DNA of 64,000 nt from Paraburkholderia haematera (GTDB taxonomy: Bacteria; Pseudomonadota; Gammaproteobacteria; Burkholderiales; Burkholderiaceae). Numbering within the stretch: position 1 is the stretch's first letter; the number at the start of each line of letters is the position of its first letter. Shown piece after piece: positions 44,091-52,572 of the stretch. Location of the stretch: assembly GCF_905220975.1 (NCBI RefSeq), contig NZ_CAJNBK010000015.1, forward strand, positions 88,956-152,955, in the 5' to 3' direction. Under the pieces are notes generated by a model, which saw only the letters and a list, made by a program, of their open reading frames with translations, ran no database searches and was not told the origin of the DNA. The translations under genes were made by a program, and so were the position numbers.

Positions 44091-44141
44091 ACCGCCTTGC
44101 GGCCGTCAGGTTGCGCGCGCTGTTAGCTGCGCGGGTAACCG

Positions 44142-46694
44142 TTAGCCTTTGTGGTGCTCGTCACGGTTGCCGCCGCCCGAATGCTGTTGAGCCTGCTGCG
44201 GTTGAGGTTGAGGACGCGGCTGTTGGGCCTGCTGCGGACGCGGCTCAGGACGAGGCTGCTGAACCTGCGGCGGACGCGGCTCAGGGCGAGGCTGCTGCAC
44301 CTGCTGCGGACGCGGTTCAGGACGAGGCTGCTGCACCTGCTGCGGACGCGGTTCAGGACGAGGCTGCTGCACCTGCTGCGGTTGCGGTTGCGGACGAGGC
44401 TGCTGCACCTGCTGCGGTTGCGGTTGAGGACGCGGCTGCTGCACCTGTTGCGGTTGCGGCTCAGGACGCGGCTGCGGTGCCTGTTGCGGCTGCGGATGAA
44501 ATTCCTGACGCGGTTGCTGCAGCGCCTGTTGCGTCGGTTGCGGCCGTGGCTCCTGCGGTTGAGCGCGTACATCAGGCGCCCGCTGCGGCTGTGCTTCCGG
44601 CTGACGCTGAACCTGTTGCTGCGGCTCAGGACGGGCCTGGCCCTGCGGCTGGCGTGCTTGCTCCTGCGGGGCACCATGTTGCTGCGCCTGTTGGGCCATC
44701 GGCGTGTGTGGCTGCGTCCATGCAGGTTCGTGCCGTCCTTCCGCGCCCGGCTGTTGTCCCGCTTGCCCTGGCATGCCGTGCTGCTGCGCATTAGCGTTCG
44801 GGTTGCCGCCGTTCGCTTGCGGTGGACGCGGCACGCCATTGGACGGACGAACCGCCTCGCCGGGTTGCTGGTGGAGGTTGGCCATTTGCGGTGGCATGCC
44901 CGGCCGGGCTTGCGGTTCGCCGCCACGTTGCGGCTGACCGTTGACCGGCGCTTCGCCGGGTCGCTGACCAGCCTGTTGCATGCCGTTTGGAATACCCGGA
45001 GCACCCGGCGCTGCACCCGGCGTCCGGCCTGCCATATGCGACTGCACGACCCGCACGTTCTGCGCCGGCATGGCTCCCGGAGCGCCGGCCATGCGAGCCG
45101 GCACCGAGGTCCGCACGATCGGCTCGCCCGCACCCGGCACCCGTCCGCCGCTCTGCGCAAAGCGCTGCGCGAGACTGTCGTGATACGCGGCCGGCACAGC
45201 CGGACTACGCGTGGCGACCACCGGACGCGCCATCACGCCAGCCGGCGGACGGTAGTTCGCGTTACGCAGACCCGGTCCGAAGCTTTCCTTCACCGGCGCG
45301 ATGCCCGGGCCGCCCGGATTGATCTTCGCGTTGCGCCACTGTTGCGGGTCGACCTTCTGCGCGAAGCGGCCGACCGATTGACCATGCACGAAGGCCGTTG
45401 CCGGCACGGCGGTCACGCCACCTGGCGCGCGATAGTTGATATACGTGTTGTGAATGTTGGTCACATTCACGTTCGTCACGTTGCGGTTGTAGTTGTTGAC
45501 GACGGTCGTGTTGTTGACACGATTGTAGTAACCGGGGCTCCAGTGATCGTGATCGCCCCAGTGCGGGTGCCACGGCTCGCCTGGGCCCAGCGGGAACCAC
45601 GCCACGCCGGCCGCGACCGCGCCGCCGATCGCGAGACTCACACCCCAGTTGACCCCACCGCCACCGCCGCCGACGAAGGCAACCAGTGCCGGTGCGTAGA
45701 CGGGCGGTTCGCTGACTTCAACCGGTCCCGGCACCCACGCCCACTGGTCGTCGTCGTAGGCCCAGCGGCCATAGTGGTAGGGCGCGAAGCCCCACGGCGC
45801 ATCGTCGACCCAGGTCCAGCCCCACGGCGCTTGCCACACCCAGTGGCCGTCGTGATAAGGCGCCCAGCCGGCCGGGGTTGCGCGCGGTACCCACACTTCA
45901 CCGTACTGCGGGCTGCTGCGCCACGTTCCGTTGGCGTCGAGATCCTGATAGCCGGGGATGTCGCGCGACACGTAGCGCGCCGACACCGAGCGGTCTTCCG
46001 TAGCGTCGCGGCTCGCCGCCCATTGATCGAAACCGTCGAGACCGGGCGCGCCGTTGTCGGCGACCTGTTGCAGGTTGGTGCCGGCAAAACGAACCTGCTG
46101 GCCGGCCGCAACCGGCACCTGGCCGCTGTCGCCGTACACGGTCGCGCTGCCGCTGCGCACGGTGACGGTGGTGTTGCTGCCGTCCGGCGCGACGTCGACG
46201 CGGTAGTCGCCGGGGCCGTTCAGGCCGAGCGCCAGATTGGGCGTATCGATTTCATAGGAGGAGCCGGGTGCCAGATCGCGTACCCGCGCCGACAACGTGC
46301 CCTGCGCGACCTTCAGCTGCGCGCTGTTGTCGTCAAGATTGAGGACGTCGAGGCTGGTGGACTGGCCGAGGCGCACCGCGGTCGAGCCGATATGCAGCTC
46401 GGAGCGCGCGTTCTGATCGTTCCACAACTGGTCGCCGGTGGTGAGCGGGCGATTGATTTGCGCATACGACCAGTCGGTTGCGCCGGCAGGCTCGGTGGTC
46501 ACGGCGCCGGCCGTGTAGTTAAGACGCGCCACGCGCCCCGGCGGATCGGTATTCTGCGAGGCAGCGCCCGGCGGCGCCTGTTCGGCTTCCTGCGCCAAGG
46601 TGGCTTGCGCCGCGAACAGGAATGCCGCAGCGGCAATCAGCGTGTAGCCAGTAATCCGGCGCTTCGAATGTTGGGGTGTGGTCAGTGTTCTCAT
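44142..46694 (-). CDS. FecR-domain / DUF6600 protein with Pro/Gln repeat tail
   Basis: 850 residues. Signal peptide to about 35; FecR-type domain about 55-205 (ELHIGSTAVRLGQSTSLDVL, SSYEIDTPNLALGLNGPGDY). DUF6600 is about 240-330, with Trp/Tyr/His/Pro-rich repeats such as WVPRATPAGWAPYHDGHWVW. A Gly/Val hydrophobic stretch (~345-375) and a long disordered Pro/Gln/Arg region follow. Residues 737-832 are eight 12-residue units QQVQQPRPxPxP. It is likely an envelope protein; FecR here has no FecI sigma factor beside it. Function unknown. Confidence 0.8.
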   Translation of the reverse strand: MRTLTTPQHSKRRITGYTLIAAAAFLFAAQATLAQEAEQAPPGAASQNTDPPGRVARLNYTAGAVTTEPAGATDWSYAQINRPLTTGDQLWNDQNARSELHIGSTAVRLGQSTSLDVLNLDDNSAQLKVAQGTLSARVRDLAPGSSYEIDTPNLALGLNGPGDYRVDVAPDGSNTTVTVRSGSATVYGDSGQVPVAAGQQVRFAGTNLQQVADNGAPGLDGFDQWAASRDATEDRSVSARYVSRDIPGYQDLDANGTWRSSPQYGEVWVPRATPAGWAPYHDGHWVWQAPWGWTWVDDAPWGFAPYHYGRWAYDDDQWAWVPGPVEVSEPPVYAPALVAFVGGGGGGVNWGVSLAIGGAVAAGVAWFPLGPGEPWHPHWGDHDHWSPGYYNRVNNTTVVNNYNRNVTNVNVTNIHNTYINYRAPGGVTAVPATAFVHGQSVGRFAQKVDPQQWRNAKINPGGPGIAPVKESFGPGLRNANYRPPAGVMARPVVATRSPAVPAAYHDSLAQRFAQSGGRVPGAGEPIVRTSVPARMAGAPGAMPAQNVRVVQSHMAGRTPGAAPGAPGIPNGMQQAGQRPGEAPVNGQPQRGGEPQARPGMPPQMANLHQQPGEAVRPSNGVPRPPQANGGNPNANAQQHGMPGQAGQQPGAEGRHEPAWTQPHTPMAQQAQQHGAPQEQARQPQGQARPEPQQQVQRQPEAQPQRAPDVRAQPQEPRPQPTQQALQQPRQEFHPQPQQAPQPRPEPQPQQVQQPRPQPQPQQVQQPRPQPQPQQVQQPRPEPRPQQVQQPRPEPRPQQVQQPRPEPRPPQVQQPRPEPRPQQAQQPRPQPQPQQAQQHSGGGNRDEHHKG
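44199..44486. repeat. 36-bp coding tandem repeat, eight units
   Basis: In-frame repeat within the FecR/DUF6600 gene, encoding QQVQQPRPxPxP eight times (PEPR and PQPQ variants). Because the unit is a multiple of three, unit gain or loss would keep the frame. Unit variants are grouped, suggesting recent duplication. Confidence 0.9.
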
Positions 46695-46877
46695 GATTTA
46701 TCTCCGACGGGCGCGGCATTTTGCAGCATCTGTGAGAATCACTCTACCCGTACGGTTTGTTTCAAGACCCCCAACTTTGTAAGGCCCCCTCGCGAGCGTG
46801 TAACAAAAGGTCTCGATAAGGCGATTCGTAAGCTGATTGCGAAAATTCTGTAATCGTCTCAAGCGGTTAAGCACGAC

Positions 46878-47591
46878 TTACGCGGCCAGAAACGCGTCGA
46901 AATGCCGGTGGCCCGCTGGCGTGATGCGTAAGATCCGCGGGCGGTCGGTGCGCTCGACCCAGCCATGAGCCGACCATGAATCGAGCAACGCCGCGCCGAG
47001 CGCACCGCCCAGGTGCGGACGCCGTTCGCTCCAGTCGGGACAGGTGCAGGCAAAGCGGCGCCGGCGGCTCTTTTGCACCGACATGTCGATGCCCCAATCG
47101 GTGAAACGGGCGGCGCCGTCGGCAGTGGCTTCGAGCGACGAACCGTGCAGCGTCAGCAGACCGCGTTCGACCAGCCGTTCGAACACCCGCACCGACAGTT
47201 CGCCCGCCATATGGTCGTAGCAGGTGCGGGCGTAGCGCATGTCGACCGGCACAGTGCGCACCGGACGCGGCACGGCCCGTTGCGGGGCGCTGACCTGCGC
47301 GACGTTGGCGAGTGCTTCGATGGAGGCGGCGATATCCGGCGAGGCGATCCGGAAATAGCGATGCCGGCCGCGCACTTCGAGCGCGAGCAAGCCGCCGTCG
47401 GTCAGACGCGCCAGATGAGCGCTGGCCGCCGACGGCGAAAGCCCGGCGATCATCGTCAGTTCGCCGGCCGGCCGGGCGCTGCCGTCCATCAGCGCCCACA
47501 GCATCGCGGCGCGGCCCGGATCGGCGAGCAGCGCACCGATGCGGCTCAAGCCTGGAAAGTGGTTTTGCTCGTCGGCGAAATGTGCGGGCAT
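46878..47591 (-). CDS. ArsR-family transcriptional regulator
   Basis: 237 residues, winged HTH near the N-terminus (LLADPGRAAMLWALMDGSAR, then GLSPSAASAHLARLTDGGLL). This is ArsR/SmtB-like but with a long C-terminal domain (about residues 100-237) not typical of metal sensors. CYDHMAGELSVRVFERLVER and CTCPDWSERRPHLGG carry three Cys and several His; whether they bind metal is unknown. Orphan position: no gene of the same strand nearby suggests a target. Confidence 0.8.
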   Translation of the reverse strand: MPAHFADEQNHFPGLSRIGALLADPGRAAMLWALMDGSARPAGELTMIAGLSPSAASAHLARLTDGGLLALEVRGRHRYFRIASPDIAASIEALANVAQVSAPQRAVPRPVRTVPVDMRYARTCYDHMAGELSVRVFERLVERGLLTLHGSSLEATADGAARFTDWGIDMSVQKSRRRRFACTCPDWSERRPHLGGALGAALLDSWSAHGWVERTDRPRILRITPAGHRHFDAFLAA

Positions 47592-47812
47592 CGTGCGTCT
47601 CCGGTTGGCGGCGCGGGCAGGGCGCCAGGCAACCCACTGTATCTGGCTGCCGTATTCGATGTTTCAGCTTAACGTGAATTGTCGAATGCGGCGGCTACGA
47701 AAATCCGGCGGCTCGGCAGGTTAGTGCTTACTTCCGTGCTTCGGAGCCGCTTCGGAGCCGCGCCAGGCCGCCAGGCTAGAATCGAACCCTGTCCTTGCGG
47801 GAACATGCTGTC

Positions 47813-47956
47813 ATGAAAATTCTACTTGCCGCCGCTGCCGCGGTTCTGCTGTTCAGCGCGTGCGCGCAGGGCGGTTCCGGTTCGAGTTCGGGTGCGGGCA
47901 CGGGCAGTATCACGATGTACGGCACGATCGACGAAGGCATTACGGTCCACAAGTAA
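47813..47956 (+). CDS. small lipoprotein, 47 residues
   Basis: Reads MKILLAAAAAVLLFSACAQG and continues as a Gly/Ser linker, then ITMYGTIDEGITVHK and stop. LFSAC is a good lipobox (cleavage before Cys17), leaving a 31-residue mature lipoprotein. No clear Shine-Dalgarno sequence precedes ATG 47813; the closest purine stretch, GCGGGAA, is weak. Too short for most gene callers. The Gly/Ser linker and short C-terminal tail resemble small Burkholderia lipoproteins of unknown function. Confidence 0.68.
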   Translation: MKILLAAAAAVLLFSACAQGGSGSSSGAGTGSITMYGTIDEGITVHK

Positions 47957-48093
47957 GCCCGAGCCGGCCTCGGTCGCTTTTTCAGGTCGGTGAGGGTCGC
48001 GGTTGGCTGGAATTGATGCATCATTGTCATTTCTGCCATCACCGGCCATGTGACGATCTGCGCATCGCCACTTTCGCCGCCCGAGGCCGACCG

Positions 48094-49368
48094 ATGCCAC
48101 CATCCGCCGCTGCTCCCACCACCGCCTCTCGTTTCGCCGCCAGTCAAACCGGCTCCGGCCATTCCGATCCCGGCGGCCGGCGCGCCGCGCGCGTCCTGGC
48201 AGTCTGCCAGGCGCTCTACACCTCATCTGTCTCGATCGATCTGACCTTGACCGGCCTCGTCGGCTACACGCTTGCCGACGACAAGGCGCTCGCGACGCTC
48301 CCGTTCTCCCTGATTACCGTCTCCGCCGCATTGACCACGATCTTCGCGTCGTTCCTGATGGCGCGCATCGGCCGGCGCGCGGGCTTCGTGCTCGGCGCGG
48401 GCGTCGGGGCGCTGGGCGGAGCCGTTTCCGTCTGGGCGATCTTTCATCACAGTTTCTGGGCTTTCTGCGCCGGCACGGCGACTGTCGGCGTATTTCAGGC
48501 GTTCGCGCAGTACTACCGGCTGGCGGCCGCGGACGCTGTCGGAATCGAAGGCAAAAGCCGCGCGATTTCGACCGTGCTCACCGGCGGCGTAGTAGCAGCC
48601 GTGTGTGGGCCGCTTCTCGCCGCATGGAGCAAGGACTGGCTCGCGCCGGTCGCGTTCGCGGGCTCCTACGCACTTGTCACGGGATTCGGACTCGTATCGA
48701 TCGCCATGCTGGCACTGCTTTATCGCGACGCTGGACCGCACGCGAGCGTAGCCGTGACTCGCGAGCCGGCCCGGCCGCTCGGCGAAATCGTCCGGCAGCC
48801 GATCTTTGCCGCCGCGCTCGCCAACAATGCGCTCGGCTACGCGGTGATGATGTTCGTGATGACCGCGACGCCGATTGCGGCGGTCGCATGCGGCCACACA
48901 ATCGGCGACGGCGCGGCGATCATTCAATGGCACCTGGTCGGCATGTTCGCGCCGTCGCTGTTTTCCGCACGGCTGATCGGGCGCTTCGGCGTGCTGCGGG
49001 TGATCGGCGCGGGGATCGCACTGTCGGCGCTGTGCGGTGTGCTGGCGCTGCGCTCGACCGATCTGCCGCACTTCTACGCGGCGCTCGCGTGCCTGGGCGT
49101 GGGGTGGAATTTGATGTTCGTCGGCGGATCGACGCTGCTCGCCCAATCGTACCGGCCGTCAGAGCGGGCCAAGACGCAGGCAACCAGCGAATTTACGACC
49201 TTTGCGTTTTCCGCGCTGGGCTCGCTGTTCGCGGGGCAATTGCTGGCGCGTTTTGGCTGGGCGACGATCAATGCCGCGATTTTTCCGCTGCTCGGGATGG
49301 CGGCGTTGGCCACGCTGGCGTATGCGTGGTCGAGTAAGCGGCAATCCGCCGCGGAGGGGGTTTCCTGA
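48094..49368 (+). CDS. MFS transporter
   Basis: 424 residues with about twelve membrane segments (for example LATLPFSLITVSAALTTIFA, then MARIGRR, the loop 2-3 basic motif). The conserved AGIALSALCGVLAL and ATINAAIFPLLGMAALAT come late. ATG 48094 is chosen; the frame is open to 47860, but that part runs through the small lipoprotein gene. It overlaps the GlxA-type regulator by one base (TGATG), so the pair is co-translated. Substrate unknown. Confidence 0.83.
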   Translation: MPPSAAAPTTASRFAASQTGSGHSDPGGRRAARVLAVCQALYTSSVSIDLTLTGLVGYTLADDKALATLPFSLITVSAALTTIFASFLMARIGRRAGFVLGAGVGALGGAVSVWAIFHHSFWAFCAGTATVGVFQAFAQYYRLAAADAVGIEGKSRAISTVLTGGVVAAVCGPLLAAWSKDWLAPVAFAGSYALVTGFGLVSIAMLALLYRDAGPHASVAVTREPARPLGEIVRQPIFAAALANNALGYAVMMFVMTATPIAAVACGHTIGDGAAIIQWHLVGMFAPSLFSARLIGRFGVLRVIGAGIALSALCGVLALRSTDLPHFYAALACLGVGWNLMFVGGSTLLAQSYRPSERAKTQATSEFTTFAFSALGSLFAGQLLARFGWATINAAIFPLLGMAALATLAYAWSSKRQSAAEGVS

Positions 49369-50504
49369 TGACTGCACGTCATATCGTTTTTGCGGTGGCG
49401 CCCGAGCTTGTGTTGCTCGATGCGTGTGGGCCGCTCGAAGCATTCTGGCGCGCTGAATTGACGATGGCGGCTGCGGCTGGCGTTGCAGGTGGGTTGGCCG
49501 GTGCGGGCCGAGTCGACGACCCGGTTGGATCAGGCGGCGCAACGGGCTCGATCAACTCGAACAGCAAACCCGCCGGGCCGATAGCCTATCGCGCGACCGT
49601 CGCGTCGATCGACGGCGGCGTATTGCAAACCTTCCCGGGTCTGCCAGTCGTCACCGAACGGCTTGATTCGCTCGACGACCAGCCGATCGACACGCTGATC
49701 GTCCCCGGCGTTCCGATCGACGAACACTGCACGCTGCAGCCGGAACTCGTCGCATGGATCAGACGCCGTGCGCCCCAGGCGCGGCGTGTGTGCTCGGTCT
49801 GCACGGGCGCCTTTTATCTGGCGGCGGCGGGCCTGCTCGACGGTCGCCGCGCAACCACCCACTGGCGCGAAGCGCCGCATCTCGCGCGCCGCTTCCCCAA
49901 CGTGCGGGTCGACGCCGATCCGATCTTCATCCGCGACGTGCGCGACGGGGAAGGCGAGCGTGCCGTCTGGACATCGGCGGGCGTGACGGCGGGCATCGAC
50001 CTGGCGCTGGCGCTGATCGAAGAAGATGTCGGCCACGCGGTCGCGATGCAGGCGGCACGACGGCTGGTCGTGTTCATGAAGCGGCCCGGCGGCCAGTCGC
50101 AATTCAGCGCTGCGCTGGCTGCACAGGCTTCGGCGGGCGGGCCGTTCGAGGCGCTGCACAGCTGGATGGCGGCCCATTTGCGCGACGACCTGTCGGTCGA
50201 GCGACTAGCCGATCGCGCGCAGATGAGCCCACGGACCTTCGCGCGGCGCTACGTCGACGAAATCGGTCGCACGCCGGCTAAAACCGTGTCGGCATTGCGT
50301 CTGGAGGCGGCCGCGCGGGTGCTGGCGGAGTCGCGCCGGCCGCTTAAGCGGATTGCGCTCGATTGCGGCTTCGGCAGTGAGCAGAACTTGCGGCGCGCGT
50401 TTGTACGGCGCTTTGGCGTCTTGCCGCTCGAGTATCGGGAGCGTTTCGAGTCCGCCGTTGTGCCGCATCGTGAGTCGGCTAGCGCGGCCGCCGAGGCGAG
50501 TTAA
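49368..50504 (+). CDS. GlxA-family transcriptional regulator (DJ-1/PfpI plus AraC HTH)
   Basis: 378 residues. The N-terminal amidase-like domain (VAPELVLLDACGPLEAF) has a nucleophile-elbow cysteine in VCSVCTGAFYLAAAGLL. Double AraC-type HTH near the C-terminus: LSVERLADRAQMSPRTFARR and RIALDCGFGSEQNLRRAF. Coupled to the upstream MFS transporter gene, so it may respond to that transporter's substrate. GlxA-type regulators often act on nitrogen or carnitine-type metabolism. Confidence 0.88.
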   Translation: MTARHIVFAVAPELVLLDACGPLEAFWRAELTMAAAAGVAGGLAGAGRVDDPVGSGGATGSINSNSKPAGPIAYRATVASIDGGVLQTFPGLPVVTERLDSLDDQPIDTLIVPGVPIDEHCTLQPELVAWIRRRAPQARRVCSVCTGAFYLAAAGLLDGRRATTHWREAPHLARRFPNVRVDADPIFIRDVRDGEGERAVWTSAGVTAGIDLALALIEEDVGHAVAMQAARRLVVFMKRPGGQSQFSAALAAQASAGGPFEALHSWMAAHLRDDLSVERLADRAQMSPRTFARRYVDEIGRTPAKTVSALRLEAAARVLAESRRPLKRIALDCGFGSEQNLRRAFVRRFGVLPLEYRERFESAVVPHRESASAAAEAS

Positions 50505-50627
50505 ATGGCTCAGTGAGGGGGCGGTCAGGGCGCGCAAAGCAGGATAAGCCCACTCAACCCGCGACGCAGTCAATATTGCGCTCGTATAATCGCCTCCTTT
50601 ACACGCATCCGATTGACCGGAGTCAAC

Positions 50628-51134
50628 ATGAGCACCCCTGCCTTAGCGCCGCTGGACCGTTCCGAAACCACCTTCCGTTTTTTAGCCGAGCCCAGCTCGG
50701 TCAACTTTGGCGGCAAGGTGCACGGCGGCGCGTTGATGAAGTGGATCGACGAGACCGCGTACGCGTGCTCGGCGGTGTGGTCGGGGCGTTACTGCGTGAC
50801 GGTCAGCGTCGGCAATATCCGCTTTCGCCGGCCGATTCTGGTCGGCAACCTGGTCGAATTGCGCGCGCGCGTCGTGACGACGGGCCGCACCAGCATGCAC
50901 ATCCACGTGTCGGTGCAGGCCGGCGATCCGAAGGGCGGCGAGTTGCTGCAAACCACGGATTGCCTGGTGGTGATGGTGGCCGTCAATGAGAACGGCCACC
51001 CGGTTCCGGTGCCGGCCTTCGTGCCGGAAACGGATGAACAGAAGCGCCTCGCCAAGTACGCAATGGACGTGAAAGAAGCGCTCGACGCGATCGTCGAATT
51101 GAAGCCGGAAGAAGTGGCGCAAGGGAAGGTTTAA
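50628..51134 (+). CDS. acyl-CoA thioesterase, hotdog fold (YciA-like)
   Basis: 168 residues starting MSTPALAPLDRSETTFRFLA; NFGGKVHGGALMKWIDETAY is the hotdog catalytic helix with Asp and Gly motif, and VGNIRFRRPILVGNLVEL follows. It hydrolyses acyl-CoA esters; chain preference not evident. SD GGAG lies 7 bases before ATG 50628, and TATAAT is at 50585-50590. Convergent with fumC, 21 bases apart, with no clear terminator. Confidence 0.9.
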   Translation: MSTPALAPLDRSETTFRFLAEPSSVNFGGKVHGGALMKWIDETAYACSAVWSGRYCVTVSVGNIRFRRPILVGNLVELRARVVTTGRTSMHIHVSVQAGDPKGGELLQTTDCLVVMVAVNENGHPVPVPAFVPETDEQKRLAKYAMDVKEALDAIVELKPEEVAQGKV

Positions 51135-51155
51135 GCGGCGCCGGTCATCCGATGA

Positions 51156-52556
51156 TCACCCGGCCGAATGCCCGACCATATCTTTCGGCCGCACCCATTC
51201 GTCGAACTGCTGCGCGGTGACGTAGCCGAGTGCGAGCGCCGCCGCCTTCAGCGTAGTGCCTTCCTTGTGCGCTTTCTTCGCGATCTGCGCGGCCTTGTCG
51301 TAGCCGATGTGCGGATTGAGCGCCGTCACCAGCATCAGTGATTCGTTCAGCAGCGTATCGATGCGCTCGCGATTCGGCTCGATGCCCACGGCACAGTTGT
51401 CGTTGAAACTGTGCGCGCCATCGGCGAGCAAACGGATCGATTGCAGCACGTTGTGCGCGATCATCGGCCGGAACACGTTCAATTCGAAGTTGCCGCTCGC
51501 ACCGCCGATATTTACCGCGACGTCGTTGCCGAACACTTGCGCGCACAGCATCGTCAAGGCTTCTGACTGGGTCGGATTGACCTTGCCCGGCATGATCGAG
51601 CTGCCCGGTTCGTTCTCCGGAATCGCCAGTTCGCCGAGTCCGCAACGCGGACCGCTCGCGAGCCAGCGAATGTCGTTGGCGATCTTGTTCAGGCTCGCCG
51701 CCACCGTTTTCAATGCGCCGTGCGCGAACACCAGCGCATCGGCCCCGGCCATGACTTCGAATTTGTTCGGTGCGGAGACGAACGGCAAACCGGTCAGCTT
51801 GCCGATCGCGGCCGCCACCTTGTCCGCGAATTGCGGATGCGCGTTCAACCCCGTGCCGACCGCCGTGCCGCCTTGCGCGAGTTCGTATAGATGCGGCAGC
51901 GCGGATTCCACGTGACGAATGCCGTGATCGAGTTGCGCAACGTAACCTGAGAACTCCTGGCCGAGTGTCAGCGGCGTGGCGTCCTGCAAGTGCGTGCGGC
52001 CGATCTTGACGATGTCGGCGAAGGCTTTCGCCTTGACCTCGAGCGTATCGCGCAGCGTCTTCAGCGCGGGCAGCAAATGTTTGACGATCCCGTAGGCGGC
52101 GGCCACGTGCATCGCCGTCGGGAACACATCGTTCGACGACTGGCCGCGATTCACGTCGTCGTTTGGATGCACCTTGCGCGCTTCGCCGCGTTCGCCGCCG
52201 AGCAGCTCGCTCGCGCGATTCGCGATCACCTCGTTCAGGTTCATGTTGGTCTGGGTGCCGGAGCCGGTTTGCCAGACCGCGAGCGGAAATTCGCCCGGGT
52301 GCTTGCCGTCGATGATCTCGTCGGCCGCCTCCATGATCGCCTTCGCCTTGTTCCCGTCGAGCACGCCCAGACCCTCGTTGACCTCGGCGGCGGCGCGCTT
52401 GATCACGGCCAGCGCGGTGATCAGCTCGGGCGATTGTTTCTCTGACGAAATGCGGAAATTCTGCAGCGAGCGCTGAGTCTGTGCGCCCCACAAACGAGCG
52501 TTCGGCACTGCGATCTCACCGAACGTGTCGCGCTCCATTCTTACGTCTTCGGTCAT
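51156..52556 (-). CDS. fumC: class II fumarate hydratase
   Basis: Iron-independent fumarase of the TCA cycle, 466 residues. GSSIMPGKVNPTQSE is the family signature loop; GSGTQTNMNLNEVIA and VHPNDDVNRGQSSNDVFPTA are further active-site regions. Translation from ATG 52556. Sits next to the phospholipase D gene on the same strand, with a 16-base gap between that gene's start side and fumC's end; joint transcription possible. Confidence 0.97.
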   Translation of the reverse strand: MTEDVRMERDTFGEIAVPNARLWGAQTQRSLQNFRISSEKQSPELITALAVIKRAAAEVNEGLGVLDGNKAKAIMEAADEIIDGKHPGEFPLAVWQTGSGTQTNMNLNEVIANRASELLGGERGEARKVHPNDDVNRGQSSNDVFPTAMHVAAAYGIVKHLLPALKTLRDTLEVKAKAFADIVKIGRTHLQDATPLTLGQEFSGYVAQLDHGIRHVESALPHLYELAQGGTAVGTGLNAHPQFADKVAAAIGKLTGLPFVSAPNKFEVMAGADALVFAHGALKTVAASLNKIANDIRWLASGPRCGLGELAIPENEPGSSIMPGKVNPTQSEALTMLCAQVFGNDVAVNIGGASGNFELNVFRPMIAHNVLQSIRLLADGAHSFNDNCAVGIEPNRERIDTLLNESLMLVTALNPHIGYDKAAQIAKKAHKEGTTLKAAALALGYVTAQQFDEWVRPKDMVGHSAG

Positions 52557-52572
52557 GGTTCAACTCCGCTTC

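Noticed and set aside
44151..46853. 900-residue plus-strand frame over the FecR/DUF6600 gene
   Set aside because: It is antisense to a gene with a signal peptide and known domains; its Leu/Arg-rich translation mirrors the Pro/Gln repeat and high GC.
47860..48093. N-terminal extension of the MFS transporter
   Set aside because: Runs through the small lipoprotein gene in another frame, and has no membrane segment or conserved sequence.
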